From an uncultured Clostridia bacterium (lineage in GTDB: Bacteria > Bacillota > Clostridia > Christensenellales > UBA1242): 56,134 bases of DNA. Made by a program: the position numbers and the translations under genes. Under the pieces are notes generated by a model, which was given only the letters and a program-made list of their open reading frames with translations, was not told the DNA's origin and did no database searches. This document shows positions 26,408 through 33,821 of this stretch, piece by piece. The DNA lies in NCBI GenBank assembly GCA_944381105.1, contig CALWJU010000033.1:1-56134 (forward strand). The letters are read 5' to 3'. How positions within the stretch are numbered: the stretch's first letter is position 1; every line of letters starts with the position of its first letter.

Positions 26408-27391
26408 TTATTTTCTTGTCTCAACTGCGACAGATAGTGCAACGGTTGCTCCAACTATTGGATTATTGCCCATACCGATAAAGCCCATCATTTCAACATG
26501 AGCAGGCACAGAGGAAGAGCCAGCAAATTGAGCGTCGCAGTGCATACGTCCCATAGTGTCAGTCAGTCCATAACTTGCAGGGCCACATCTCATATTGTCA
26601 GGGTGGAGAGTTCTACCTGTACCGCCACCTGAGGCAACTGAGAAATACTCACGCCCATTTTCATAACACCACTTTTTGTAAATGCCAGCAACAGGGTGTT
26701 GGAAACGCATAGGGTTTGTGGAATTACCTGTTATTGACACGTCAACCTTTTCGTGTTGCATAATAGCCACGCCCTCAGGTACGTCATACGCACCATAGAC
26801 CTTAACTTTCGCCCTCTCTCCATTTGAAAATGGTTTTTCGGAGAGGATTTTAAGTTCTCCTGTCTTGTGGTCGTAACTAGTAGAGACAAATGTAAAGCCA
26901 TTTACACGAGAGATGATGTAGGCGGCGTCCTTACCAAGCCCATTTAGAATGACGTTGAGGGGAGTTTTGCGAACTTTATTTGCCGAGGTTACAATTCCGA
27001 TAGCACCCTCAGCCGCAGCGAAACTCTCATGCCCAGCAAGGAAACAAAAACTCTTTGTCTCCTCTTTTAAGAGCATGCTACCAAGCCTGCCATGACCTAG
27101 CCCTATCTTACGCTCGTCGGCAACCGAACCTTTTACGCAATAGGCTTGCAGTCCCTCGCCAAGTTTTAGGGCGACCTCGCTTGCCTTGTTTGTGCCACTA
27201 ACCAGTGCGATAGCCACACCAAGTTCATAGGCTTTAACAGCATTGTCAAAGCAGATAGGTTGAATACCTTTGACGATTTCTTCTACATTTATACCGTTTT
27301 CAAGGCATATCTTTCTTGCCTCGTCAAGACTTTTTATATGATATTTTTTCAAGGTATCTTCAATACCTGTTTTTTTAACGGTGTAATCCAT
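26408..27391 (-). CDS. GGGtGRT protein (function unknown)
   Basis: The 327-residue protein carries the hallmark SGGGTGRTLHPDNMRCGP near residue 255 and a glycine-rich, strongly conserved body (GLGHGRLGSMLL, AGHESFAAAEGAIG, GMGNNPIVGATVAL). The family is widespread in anaerobes and always unassigned; no membrane segment is present. The gene overlaps the upstream NifU-like gene by one base (TGATG), so the two are translated together and almost certainly act together, probably in an iron-sulfur or redox process. That role is inferred only from the partner. Confidence 0.88.
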   Translation of the reverse strand: MDYTVKKTGIEDTLKKYHIKSLDEARKICLENGINVEEIVKGIQPICFDNAVKAYELGVAIALVSGTNKASEVALKLGEGLQAYCVKGSVADERKIGLGHGRLGSMLLKEETKSFCFLAGHESFAAAEGAIGIVTSANKVRKTPLNVILNGLGKDAAYIISRVNGFTFVSTSYDHKTGELKILSEKPFSNGERAKVKVYGAYDVPEGVAIMQHEKVDVSITGNSTNPMRFQHPVAGIYKKWCYENGREYFSVASGGGTGRTLHPDNMRCGPASYGLTDTMGRMHCDAQFAGSSSVPAHVEMMGFIGMGNNPIVGATVALSVAVETRK

Positions 27392-28059
27392 CAGTCTACC
27401 CTCCTTGGATCTATAACACTCTTTGCCTCGGCAAATCGTCCATAGGTCTTAGTCGCCTTTTTGATAGCCTCTTTTGAGTCCATTCCCTCACGAAGAGACT
27501 TCATAAGTGAGCCTATTGCCACATATTCGTAGCCTATAATCTCGCCATTTTCATCAAGTCCCTCTTTTGTGATGTATCCCTCAGCCAAATTGAGATACCT
27601 CGTACCTTTTCCCTCTTGCGAGTAGACAGTTCCAACATTGCTAGAAAGAGTTTTGCCGAGGTCTTCAAGTGCTGAGCCGACAGCAAGACCATTTTCAGAG
27701 AAAGCCGATTGACTTCTTCCGTATACAAGTTGCAAAAAGATGTTTTTCATAGCGTCATTGATAGCGTCGCACACAAGGTCGGTGTTTAGTGCTTCAAGCA
27801 GTGTCTTTCCTGGCAAAATTTCTCCTGCCATAGCCGCCGAATGAGTCATACCGCTACAACCGATAGTCTCAACAAGTGCCTCTTTGATGATGCCATCTTT
27901 AATATTTAGTGTAAGTTTGCATGTGCCTTGTTGTGGAGCACACATTCCACAGCCATGCGAAAAGCCAGAAATTTGTTTTATATCCTTTAATTGAACCCAA
28001 TCTCCCTCTTCTGGAATAGGCGAAGGGCCAAAACCTGTCATATTTTTAGGACAACTCAT
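27391..28059 (-). CDS. NifU/IscU-like iron-sulfur scaffold-type protein
   Basis: The 222-residue protein shows an IscU-type core with CGMCAPQQGTCKL, then KEALVETIGCSGMTHSAAMAGEIL. The Cys residues sit where NifU-type scaffolds ligate an Fe-S cluster or a metal. The N-terminal Cys (MSCPKNM) and a C-terminal helical part are extra. It is the standing partner of GGGtGRT proteins and is cotranscribed with the next gene. A ribosome binding site GGAGG precedes the ATG. It could assemble or carry a cluster for a target not known. Confidence 0.82.
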   Translation of the reverse strand: MSCPKNMTGFGPSPIPEEGDWVQLKDIKQISGFSHGCGMCAPQQGTCKLTLNIKDGIIKEALVETIGCSGMTHSAAMAGEILPGKTLLEALNTDLVCDAINDAMKNIFLQLVYGRSQSAFSENGLAVGSALEDLGKTLSSNVGTVYSQEGKGTRYLNLAEGYITKEGLDENGEIIGYEYVAIGSLMKSLREGMDSKEAIKKATKTYGRFAEAKSVIDPRRVD

Positions 28060-28189
28060 TTTATATTCCTCCGCTTTTAATTATATATAGCACGCTAAAA
28101 TAAGTCAAACAAATGACAATCAAAATTAATAAAGATAAAGATATTAATAAGAGAAAAAATAATAAAAAAATAATTTAAAAGTTATTAAT

Positions 28190-28227
28190 AAAAGTCAATT
28201 TAATTCAAATTAAGTTGACTTTTTTTA
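28190..28227 (+). terminator. Terminator-like hairpin upstream of tyrS
   Basis: AAAGTCAATTTAATT pairs imperfectly with AATTAAGTTGACTTT (one mismatch), followed by T-rich sequence. It lies 52 bases before tyrS in a divergent spacer where no plus-strand gene needs ending, so it may be an attenuator or only a stable hairpin. No T-box specifier or conserved T-box sequence is visible. Confidence 0.5.
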
Positions 28228-28278
28228 TTTATTAATGTAACATTATTAGTAAAATAAAACTAAATAGGAGAGAGAAAA

Positions 28279-29523
28279 ATGAAAGTCAACACAAATCTAT
28301 ACAAAACACTAAAAGAGCGTGGACTTCTCTATCAATGCACAGACGAGGAAGCACTAAAAAAACTGCTTGAAAGTGGCAAGCCTATTGCACTATACGAGGG
28401 GACTGATCCAACCGCCGATAGTTTGCATATAGGACACTGCGTGCCATATGTAATTATGCGAAGATTTCAGCAGGCAGGACATAAAGTATATCTTCTTATG
28501 GGTGGGGCTACCGCTTGTATTGGTGATCCGTCTGGCAAGAGCGAGATAAGAAAGATGATGACAAAAGAGCAAATTCAGTCCAATATTGATAAAATCAAGG
28601 ACACCTTAAAGGTATTTTTAGACTTTGAGGGAGAGAATAAGGCGGAGATTGTCAACAATTATGATTGGTTTAAAGATTTGACCTATATTGATTTTATGCG
28701 AGATATAGGACAATTTTTCAATGTAAACGAAATGCTTTCAAGTGAAATCTATGACAATCGTCTCTCAGAGGGCGGACTAACCTTTTTTGAAATGGGATAT
28801 ATGCCAATGCAGGCTTATGACTTTATACATCTCAACGAAAAATATGGTTGCTCGCTTGAATGGGGAGGGGCAGACCAGTGGGGAAATATTGCAGCAGGCG
28901 TTAAACTTGCAAGAAAAATGAGCTATGCAGACGGAAAGAAAAGAAATATGATAGGTGCGACAAATCCACTTCTCTTGACACCAGAGGGTAAAAAGATGGG
29001 CAAGACTGAGAAAGGTGCTATTTGGATAAATAAAGATAAAATATCAGCCTATGACTTCTATCAAGGTATCTATCAGACGCCAGACGCTTGCGTTGAAATG
29101 ATGTTCGCACTCTTCACAGATGAGCCTATGGATAAGGTAAGGTCGCTTGTCAAAGAGGACATTGTAAAGGCTAAAAAACTGCTCTGCTATGAGATAACAA
29201 AATTTATTCGTGGGAAGGAGGACGCAGATAAGGCAAGAGATATGAGCGAAAATCTCTTTACGCAAGGTGGCGACGACGCTCCTACTTTTGAAATATCAAG
29301 AGAAGAATTAAAACAAGGTAAACCTATTTGCGACCTATTGTTTGAGACAGCCCTCTCGCCATCAAAGAGCGAGGCACGACGCCTTATTCAAGGGGGTGCG
29401 ATTTCAGTAAAGGGTCAAAAGATATCTGATTTTACCCTAACAATAAAAGAAAGCGATTTTGAAGATGACTCGCTTCTTCTCAAAAAAGGCAAAAAGAACT
29501 TTATAAAAGTTGTGATAAAATAA
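28279..29523 (+). CDS. tyrS: Tyrosyl-tRNA synthetase
   Basis: The 414-residue enzyme charges tRNA-Tyr. It has the class I HIGH motif in SLHIGHC (about 50-53), the amino-acid pocket YDWF / GGADQWGN, and a KMSKS-type loop in the form KMGKT (about 235-239). A C-terminal S4 RNA-binding domain (SKSEARRLIQGGAISVKG, from about 355) completes it. Length is normal. A ribosome binding site AGGAGAG precedes the ATG. Single gene, followed after about 90 bases by an XRE regulator. Confidence 0.97.
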   Translation: MKVNTNLYKTLKERGLLYQCTDEEALKKLLESGKPIALYEGTDPTADSLHIGHCVPYVIMRRFQQAGHKVYLLMGGATACIGDPSGKSEIRKMMTKEQIQSNIDKIKDTLKVFLDFEGENKAEIVNNYDWFKDLTYIDFMRDIGQFFNVNEMLSSEIYDNRLSEGGLTFFEMGYMPMQAYDFIHLNEKYGCSLEWGGADQWGNIAAGVKLARKMSYADGKKRNMIGATNPLLLTPEGKKMGKTEKGAIWINKDKISAYDFYQGIYQTPDACVEMMFALFTDEPMDKVRSLVKEDIVKAKKLLCYEITKFIRGKEDADKARDMSENLFTQGGDDAPTFEISREELKQGKPICDLLFETALSPSKSEARRLIQGGAISVKGQKISDFTLTIKESDFEDDSLLLKKGKKNFIKVVIK

Positions 29524-29611
29524 AAAAGGAGAAAAGAACATAAGGACGAAAATAAAATAAGAAAGAAAAAAGAGAAGTTAGTTAGGACAGAATTAAAATA
29601 ATAAATAAGAA

Positions 29612-29800
29612 ATGCGTTTGAAAGAATTAAGAGAAGAGCGAGGACTAACTATGACCGAACTTGCTAAGAAAATAAATGTAAGTCCAAACACCGTAAGTCG
29701 TTGGGAGCGAGGGAAGAGGTTGCCAAATTTGGATGCTATAATTGCTCTTGCAAAGTTTTTTAAAGTATCAACTGACTACTTATGTGGACTTGAAGATTAA
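29612..29800 (+). CDS. XRE-family helix-turn-helix regulator
   Basis: The 62-residue protein is little more than a Cro/CI-type DNA-binding domain: MTELAKKINVSPNTVSRWERG with the recognition helix near residues 26-37, then LPNLDAIIALAKFFKVSTDYL. Such stand-alone XRE proteins often control neighbouring genes or themselves. No clear ribosome binding site is seen (AAGAA at best), so expression level is unclear. Targets are unknown; the short IMPACT gene downstream is 102 bases away. Confidence 0.88.
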   Translation: MRLKELREERGLTMTELAKKINVSPNTVSRWERGKRLPNLDAIIALAKFFKVSTDYLCGLED

Positions 29801-29902
29801 AAATTGTTAAGAAATAATGAGGACAATTCAATTTTAAATATGATATAAACAAAAATATTGTTGATTTTATAAAAATAAAAACTACCAAAAGTAAGAAAAC
29901 AG

Positions 29903-30256
29903 ATGAATTTTAAAAATGAAATCGAAATAATTGAGAAAAAATCTAAATTTTATGGATATCTATTTGAGTGCCAAAGCGAAAGCGAAATAAGACAGGCACT
30001 CTCCTTTTTGAAAGAAAGACACAAAAAGGCAACACATATTTGCTGGGCGTGTAGACTAAAAACTCCTTTCATAGAGAGGGCGGTCGACGACGGCGAACCT
30101 AGTGGAACAGCAGGCAGACCAATTCTGTCAGTGCTTCAAAAGAAAAATGTCGAAAATGTCTGTGTGATTATTGTCCGCTACTTTGGGGGAATAAAACTCG
30201 GAGCGTCTGGGCTAGTGCGAATTTATGCGAAGGCGACAGCAGAACTTTTTAAGTAG
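29903..30256 (+). CDS. Short YigZ/IMPACT-family protein
   Basis: The 117-residue protein has the N-terminal IMPACT domain: KSKFYGYLFECQSE, HKKATHICWACR, DDGEPSGTAGRPIL and RYFGGIKLGASGLVRIYAKA. Full-length YigZ is about 200 residues, with a C-terminal domain absent here. No remnant is visible after the TAG at 30254, and a hairpin at 30283 follows, so the truncation looks fixed rather than a fresh frameshift. The role of the family is unclear (translation-linked or protease-like). The ribosome binding site is weak. Confidence 0.85.
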   Translation: MNFKNEIEIIEKKSKFYGYLFECQSESEIRQALSFLKERHKKATHICWACRLKTPFIERAVDDGEPSGTAGRPILSVLQKKNVENVCVIIVRYFGGIKLGASGLVRIYAKATAELFK

Positions 30257-30282
30257 ATTATAAAAATTTAAAAAATAAAACA

Positions 30283-30312
30283 TGCAACTAAAAAAATATA
30301 AAAATAGTTGCA
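30283..30312. terminator. Hairpin after the IMPACT gene
   Basis: TGCAACTA and TAGTTGCA pair with a 14-base loop of A and T. The following sequence is A-rich on the plus strand, so it may act more as a stable end than a classic terminator. Confidence 0.45.
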
Positions 30313-30424
30313 ACAATAAAAATACAAAACCAATAGTAGTAGGGAATAAGGTAAAAATTTAATATATTAAGAATTAAAAAAGTTAAAATTTATCAAATTT
30401 ATTTAAAAAAATTTCCTATTATGA

Positions 30425-30430
30425 TATAAT
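30425..30430 (+). promoter_or_regulatory. -10 box of recX, leaderless geometry
   Basis: TATAAT stands 6 bases before ATG 30437. The -35 position has only TTTAAA. AAGGG lies between the box and the ATG but would not be in the transcript if initiation is at the usual distance. Confidence 0.5.
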
Positions 30431-30436
30431 AAGGGT

Positions 30437-31054
30437 ATGAAAGAGATAACTGAGATTAAGAAGATAGGCAAAGGGCTACGTTATAGCCTCTATTTAGACG
30501 GAGAGTTTTTTGGTGTGTACGAGGCTGAGATTTTAGCACGACACTGCCTTAAAACAGGAGAGAAATTTGATGATGAGTTTTTTGATAAGTTGAGGCTAGA
30601 AAATGGCGATTATGCCTGCTTCAATAGAGGACTAACACTACTTGAAAAGGGGATGAAAAGCGAGAAAATGCTTAGGGATTACCTTCGAGGTAAGGACTAC
30701 CCAAAAGAGAGTATTGACAAGGCAACTGACAAATTGAAAGAGTATGGATATATTGACGATGAGAGTTTTTGCGAAAGTTATATTTCCTCATATAGAACAA
30801 AAAGCAAGAAAAGGTTAAAATATGATTTGCTCTATAAGGGGATAAAAGAGGAAATAGTAGAGGAGAAACTTGCCGAAGTTTACAGCGATGAGGATGAGCA
30901 AGAAAATCTTTTCATGCAGGCAGAGAGATACATGAGAGCCAAAGAATTTGACCTCAAAACCAAGCAAAAATTTTATAATCATTTTGCATCAAAGGGTTTT
31001 GGTAGTGGCATGATTTTGAGTACGTGGGAGAAGATAAAAAATGATAGGACTTGA
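30437..31054 (+). CDS. recX: RecX regulatory protein
   Basis: RecX binds RecA filaments and restrains recombination and SOS activity. The 205-residue protein shows the three-helix RecX repeats (LLEKGMKSEKMLRDYLRGK, AIDKLKEYGYIDDESFCESYI, KSKKRLKYDLLYKGI), typical in length. It is probably leaderless and overlaps acpS by 14 bases. No recA lies nearby in the window. Confidence 0.9.
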   Translation: MKEITEIKKIGKGLRYSLYLDGEFFGVYEAEILARHCLKTGEKFDDEFFDKLRLENGDYACFNRGLTLLEKGMKSEKMLRDYLRGKDYPKESIDKATDKLKEYGYIDDESFCESYISSYRTKSKKRLKYDLLYKGIKEEIVEEKLAEVYSDEDEQENLFMQAERYMRAKEFDLKTKQKFYNHFASKGFGSGMILSTWEKIKNDRT

Positions 31055-31400
31055 CGCAAAAAAGATTGAGGATGATGATAAAATTTTACAGGCTTTAAAC
31101 GATTTTGCACTGCCAAGTGAGATTGACTATATAAAAAAATCGTCCTGTCTAAAAGTTAGAAAGCAGAGAACGACCGCTCTTATCTGCGTGAAAAATGCAG
31201 TTAAAAAGGCTCTTGGGTTGGATGAAAATGAATATAACTTTAAAGACATTGAACTTTCTCATGAGAAGAGCGGAAAGCCTTTTGTTATCTTGCACGGCAT
31301 GGCACTTGAAAAATATAATCAAAACTTTGCCGATAAAAATATAGAAATTTCTCTATCACACATACCAAATTATGCTGTTGCCATTGCTATTTTACAATAA
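31041..31400 (+). CDS. Holo-ACP synthase-like protein with a changed metal ligand
   Basis: The 119-residue protein matches AcpS in outline: the N-terminal strand MIGLDAKKI with the first Mg-binding Asp, a central helix VKNAVKKALG, GKPFVILHG, and ISLSHIPNYAVAIAI at the end. AcpS transfers 4'-phosphopantetheine from CoA to acyl carrier protein. In normal AcpS the helix reads KEA, with Glu as second Mg ligand; here it is Asn (codon AAT). Length is normal. It overlaps recX by 14 bases. Activity may be low or changed, or another residue may substitute. Confidence 0.75.
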   Translation: MIGLDAKKIEDDDKILQALNDFALPSEIDYIKKSSCLKVRKQRTTALICVKNAVKKALGLDENEYNFKDIELSHEKSGKPFVILHGMALEKYNQNFADKNIEISLSHIPNYAVAIAILQ

Positions 31401-31428
31401 AAGACCGTTATCTAAGGTCTTTTATTGT
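31395..31428. terminator. Bidirectional terminator overlapping the acpS stop
   Basis: CAATAAAAGACC and GGTCTTTTATTG form a perfect 12-bp stem with a 9-base loop. The left arm contains the TAA stop of the AcpS-like gene. Confidence 0.85.
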
Positions 31429-31529
31429 CTTTCTTTTTCAGTTAACTCATCAAGTGTCTGCATAATAGCAGTATAATTTAAATCAGCGTTATATTGCAAA
31501 GTAATTCGCTCTACCTTATTTATCTCCAT
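31422..31529 (-). CDS. Possible 35-residue small ORF
   Basis: ATG at 31529 opens a 35-codon frame reading MEINKVERITLQYNADLNYT and on to TLDELTEKERQ. It ends right at the terminator at 31395. Its amphipathic, acidic end looks protein-like, but there is no ribosome binding site. It may be a gene fragment. I cannot assign it. Confidence 0.25.
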   Translation of the reverse strand: MEINKVERITLQYNADLNYTAIMQTLDELTEKERQ

Positions 31530-31634
31530 ATTTAATATAACATAAAAAAAAGTCAATATAAGTTTGCATAATTGCAAACTCTTTTTGACAAACTAATTCA
31601 AATGGTTTAAAAAATAAAAACAAAGGGGATAATT

Positions 31635-31901
31635 ATGTTTAGAAAAGTTAGACTTAAAAGAGGTTTATTAAAGAGAGCAAGGAAAATAACTTCGACAAAT
31701 ATTGACCTAAGCCTTAAAGACGAATATGCAAATTTTTTTGGCAGTCAGCATAATATGGTAGTAGAAGGGGAGGTATTTCAAGAGGTCCACAATAAAACCT
31801 TTGACGAACTTGCACCCCTCGAAAAAGCCGACCTAACTGATTTTTGGATAGGAGAACATGGAGCAGATAAAAAGAGGAGAAATTTATTACGCCGACCTTA
31901 G
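31635..31901 (+). CDS. Uncharacterised protein upstream of mazF (candidate partner)
   Basis: The 88-residue protein begins with a very basic stretch, [15 protein letters not shown]. It then has a mixed globular part ([28 protein letters not shown]) and a basic end. It is preceded by AAAGGGGA. Its last 44 bases overlap mazF in another frame, the arrangement expected of an antitoxin-toxin pair. It does not look like the ribbon-helix-helix MazE of Bacillus. So either it is an unrelated antitoxin or just an upstream gene. No recognised domain. Confidence 0.6.
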   Translation: MFRKVRLKRGLLKRARKITSTNIDLSLKDEYANFFGSQHNMVVEGEVFQEVHNKTFDELAPLEKADLTDFWIGEHGADKKRRNLLRRP

Positions 31902-32202
31902 CCCTGTTGTTGGTAGTGAACAGGGCGGTGTTCGTCCTGTGCTAATTATTCAGAATGACATCGGCAATAAGTATTCGCCGACTGTAATAGTATCTGCGAT
32001 AACAAGTCAACTCGGCAAAGCCAAACTGCCGACGCATATAGAACTGCCAGCCGAGAAATACAACTTGCCTAAAAATTCGGTTGCCTTGCTTGAACAGATA
32101 AGGACACTTGATAAACGCAGATTGCAAGAAAAGATAACCACTCTCTCGCCAGAGAAGATGCGAGAGGTCAATAAGGCATTATTGATATCGTTAGGATTTT
32201 AG
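31858..32202 (+). CDS. mazF: MazF-type mRNA interferase
   Basis: The 114-residue protein is a full PemK/MazF domain: [41 protein letters not shown] and [13 protein letters not shown]. The Arg in GVRP and the Thr in AITS correspond to the catalytic residues of endoribonuclease toxins of Bacillota. The GG in SEQGG and the length are typical. AGGAGAAC precedes ATG. It follows the 88-residue protein with overlap. Its stop is followed without a gap by a duplicated 317-bp structured unit whose first hairpin may act as terminator. Confidence 0.92.
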   Translation: MEQIKRGEIYYADLSPVVGSEQGGVRPVLIIQNDIGNKYSPTVIVSAITSQLGKAKLPTHIELPAEKYNLPKNSVALLEQIRTLDKRRLQEKITTLSPEKMREVNKALLISLGF

Positions 32203-32519
32203 TTGGTGGGGCAACAAAACATTTTAAAATAAAATTGTAAGTTTTATGCTTACAATTTTATTTTAACTCCTTACGGAGAACACGGGCACGGCTTTTTTTT
32301 GGGGAGACACCAAATTCATTTATCACCCCAAAAGTGATAAAACACTTTCGGGGAACCCCGATGACGCTGGCACGACTTGCGAGGCAAGTCTAACAGCGAT
32401 GAACCGCACACTGCGGAATATAATTCCTTGTATGCTTTTGGTTTCTCTCCCAAGCCTCTTCCACCTGCTCGAAAAATTCCGCTGGACATTTTTCTTCGCA
32501 ACAAGGACCCGCAAGGGGT
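32203..32519 (-). repeat. 317-bp hairpin-rich unit, copy 1 (direct tandem duplication)
   Basis: Begins on the base after the mazF stop. It contains an 18-bp perfect stem (32224-32241 with 32249-32266), TTTATCAC/GTGATAAA, a GGGTTCCC module at 32326, GACTTGC/GCAAGTC near 32380 and CCGCA/TGCGG near 32405. Copy 2 starts 326 bases later with only about six substitutions and one indel. Reading frames on the minus strand exist but the several frames are equally open, so I do not call a gene; it looks like a structured RNA or DNA element. Confidence 0.8.
32326..32359 (-). repeat. GGGTTCCC-stem-GGG module, copy 2
   Basis: Minus strand: GGGGTTCCCC, then GAAAGTG / CACTTTT, then GGGG. It is the same layout as at 14363 with different stem bases. 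Confidence 0.65.
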
Positions 32520-32528
32520 AGATTTATA

Positions 32529-32844
32529 TTGGCAGGGCAACAAAACATTTTAAAATAAAATTGTAAGTTTTATGCTTACAATTTTATTTTAACTCCTTAC
32601 GGAGAACACGGGCACGGCTTATTTTGGGGAGACACCAAATTAATTTATCACCCCAAAAGTGATAAAACACTTTCGGGGAACCCCGATGACGCTGGCACGA
32701 CTTGCAAGGCAAATCTAACAGCGATGAACCGCATACTGCGGAATATAATTCCTTGTATGCTTTTGGTTTCTCTCCCAAGCCTCTTCCATCTGCTCGAAAA
32801 ATTCCGCTGGACATTTTTCTTCGCAACAAGGACCCGCAAGGGGT
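32529..32844 (-). repeat. 317-bp hairpin-rich unit, copy 2
   Basis: Second copy of the unit at 32203, nearly identical. Differences include the CCGCA loop (TAC for CAC), one base in GCAAGTC (now GCAAATC, which weakens that hairpin) and a one-base deletion in a T-run. The near identity means a recent duplication or conversion between copies. Confidence 0.85.
32651..32684 (-). repeat. GGGTTCCC-stem-GGG module, copy 3
   Basis: The same sequence as the module at 32326, in the second copy of the tandem unit. Confidence 0.65.
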
Positions 32845-32892
32845 GTGATTTTAAATTATAAAGACACTAAAATTTTGGTTTTCCTCCCATCT

Positions 32893-32923
32893 GGGTTCCC
32901 TTGAAATTGACTAATTTCAAGGG
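32893..32923 (+). repeat. GGGTTCCC-stem-GGG module, copy 4
   Basis: GGGTTCCC runs into an 11-bp perfect stem CCCTTGAAATT / AATTTCAAGGG with loop GACT. Orientation is opposite to the other three copies and the stem sequence differs at nearly all inner positions while pairing is kept. Confidence 0.7.
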
Positions 32924-32961
32924 TGGTAACTCCCTTTCCACCTCTTATTAAAAAACAGGCT

Positions 32962-33546
32962 TTAAGCCTGCATTTTGTTGATTGTTTTATAGATATCTTT
33001 CCAGCCATTTGTAAGTATTTTATTTTTTCCCTTGCATTTTTTATTTGCAGGGGTTTTGTATATTATTACAGGGACAACCTTTGAAAAATTTTCAATGTTG
33101 TTTGCATCGTCCTCAATCATGACCTCAACCTTTTCTTCTTTTATAACCTCTATCTTGTTATAGGTAAAATATATCGTGTCATAGTAAATTTTGTTTTTAC
33201 TAAGCCACTTTTTTACCGCTTCCCGCATCTTCGCTCCCTTTTCATTATCGAGATAAGAAAAAGACCTTGATGTAATTATCACAATTCTGTGCCCATCATT
33301 ATGTAGTTTTTGTATGTAGTAATTTGCATGATTGTTCATTTTGACAACTTTTGCATAGTGAAGTGAATATTTTTCCCAAAAATCGTCCTCAACAACACTT
33401 GAAACATTAAATTGTTCGTGAAATTTTTCTTTACTCTTATTAAATTTAAAGGAAATATTATTTTCTTTAAGGTATGACTTGAAATGTCGCCATGTGTAAT
33501 TGTTAAGATTACAAAGCACTCCGTCAATATCAACACCAATAACCAT
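32962..33546 (-). CDS. HAD-superfamily hydrolase, nucleotidase-like
   Basis: The 194-residue protein starts with motif I VIGVDIDGVLCNLN, has IVIITSRSFS as motif II and VEVMIEDDANN as the acidic motif IV. A cap region with Lys and Tyr lies between (about 15-90). The set fits a 5'-nucleotidase-like or YqfW-like HAD phosphatase acting on an unknown phosphate ester. AAGGAGA precedes the ATG. It lies 20 bases downstream of tRNA-Trp on the same strand, so it may share that transcript. Confidence 0.75.
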   Translation of the reverse strand: MVIGVDIDGVLCNLNNYTWRHFKSYLKENNISFKFNKSKEKFHEQFNVSSVVEDDFWEKYSLHYAKVVKMNNHANYYIQKLHNDGHRIVIITSRSFSYLDNEKGAKMREAVKKWLSKNKIYYDTIYFTYNKIEVIKEEKVEVMIEDDANNIENFSKVVPVIIYKTPANKKCKGKNKILTNGWKDIYKTINKMQA

Positions 33547-33565
33547 AATATCTCCTTAAAAAAAA

Positions 33566-33639
33566 TGGCAGGGGTGGTAGGAGTCGAACCCACCTCAGGA
33601 GTTTTGGAGACTCTTATTCTACCGATGAACTACACCCCT
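33566..33639 (-). tRNA. tRNA-Trp (anticodon CCA)
   Basis: On the minus strand acceptor AGGGGTG/CACCCCT, anticodon loop CTCCAAA, T arm GGGTTCGACTCC and encoded GCCA make a complete tRNA. It is the only one in its neighbourhood and lies upstream of the HAD gene. Confidence 0.93.
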
Positions 33640-33738
33640 ATATTGTTGCGTTTAAAAACTTAAACACACTATTAATAATACAATAAAATATAAAAATAGT
33701 CAATAAAATTTAAAAAATTAATTTAAAATGAATAAATT

Positions 33739-33821
33739 ACTATGTGATGTTAAAATTTTATTAGCATAAAATTTTAATAAATTCTTGCGAATTTGTGCGT
33801 TTTACGCACTCATCACATAGT
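33739..33821 (+). repeat. 83-bp cloverleaf-like palindromic element, copy 3
   Basis: ACTATGTGATG/CATCACATAGT outside; inside TTAAAATTTTAT/ATAAAATTTTAA, ATTC-TTGC-GAAT and GTGCGT/ACGCAC. The third hairpin differs from copy 2 on both arms. It is in a 426-base spacer with no gene. Confidence 0.88.

Noticed and set aside
28060-28278. T-box riboswitch for tyrS
   Set aside because: No T-box sequence, specifier loop or stem I pattern could be found.
32316-32839. Minus-strand genes of 63-81 residues inside the 317-bp units
   Set aside because: Two or three frames are open at once, no ribosome binding site is seen, and the DNA is mostly hairpins; an RNA or repeat explains it better.
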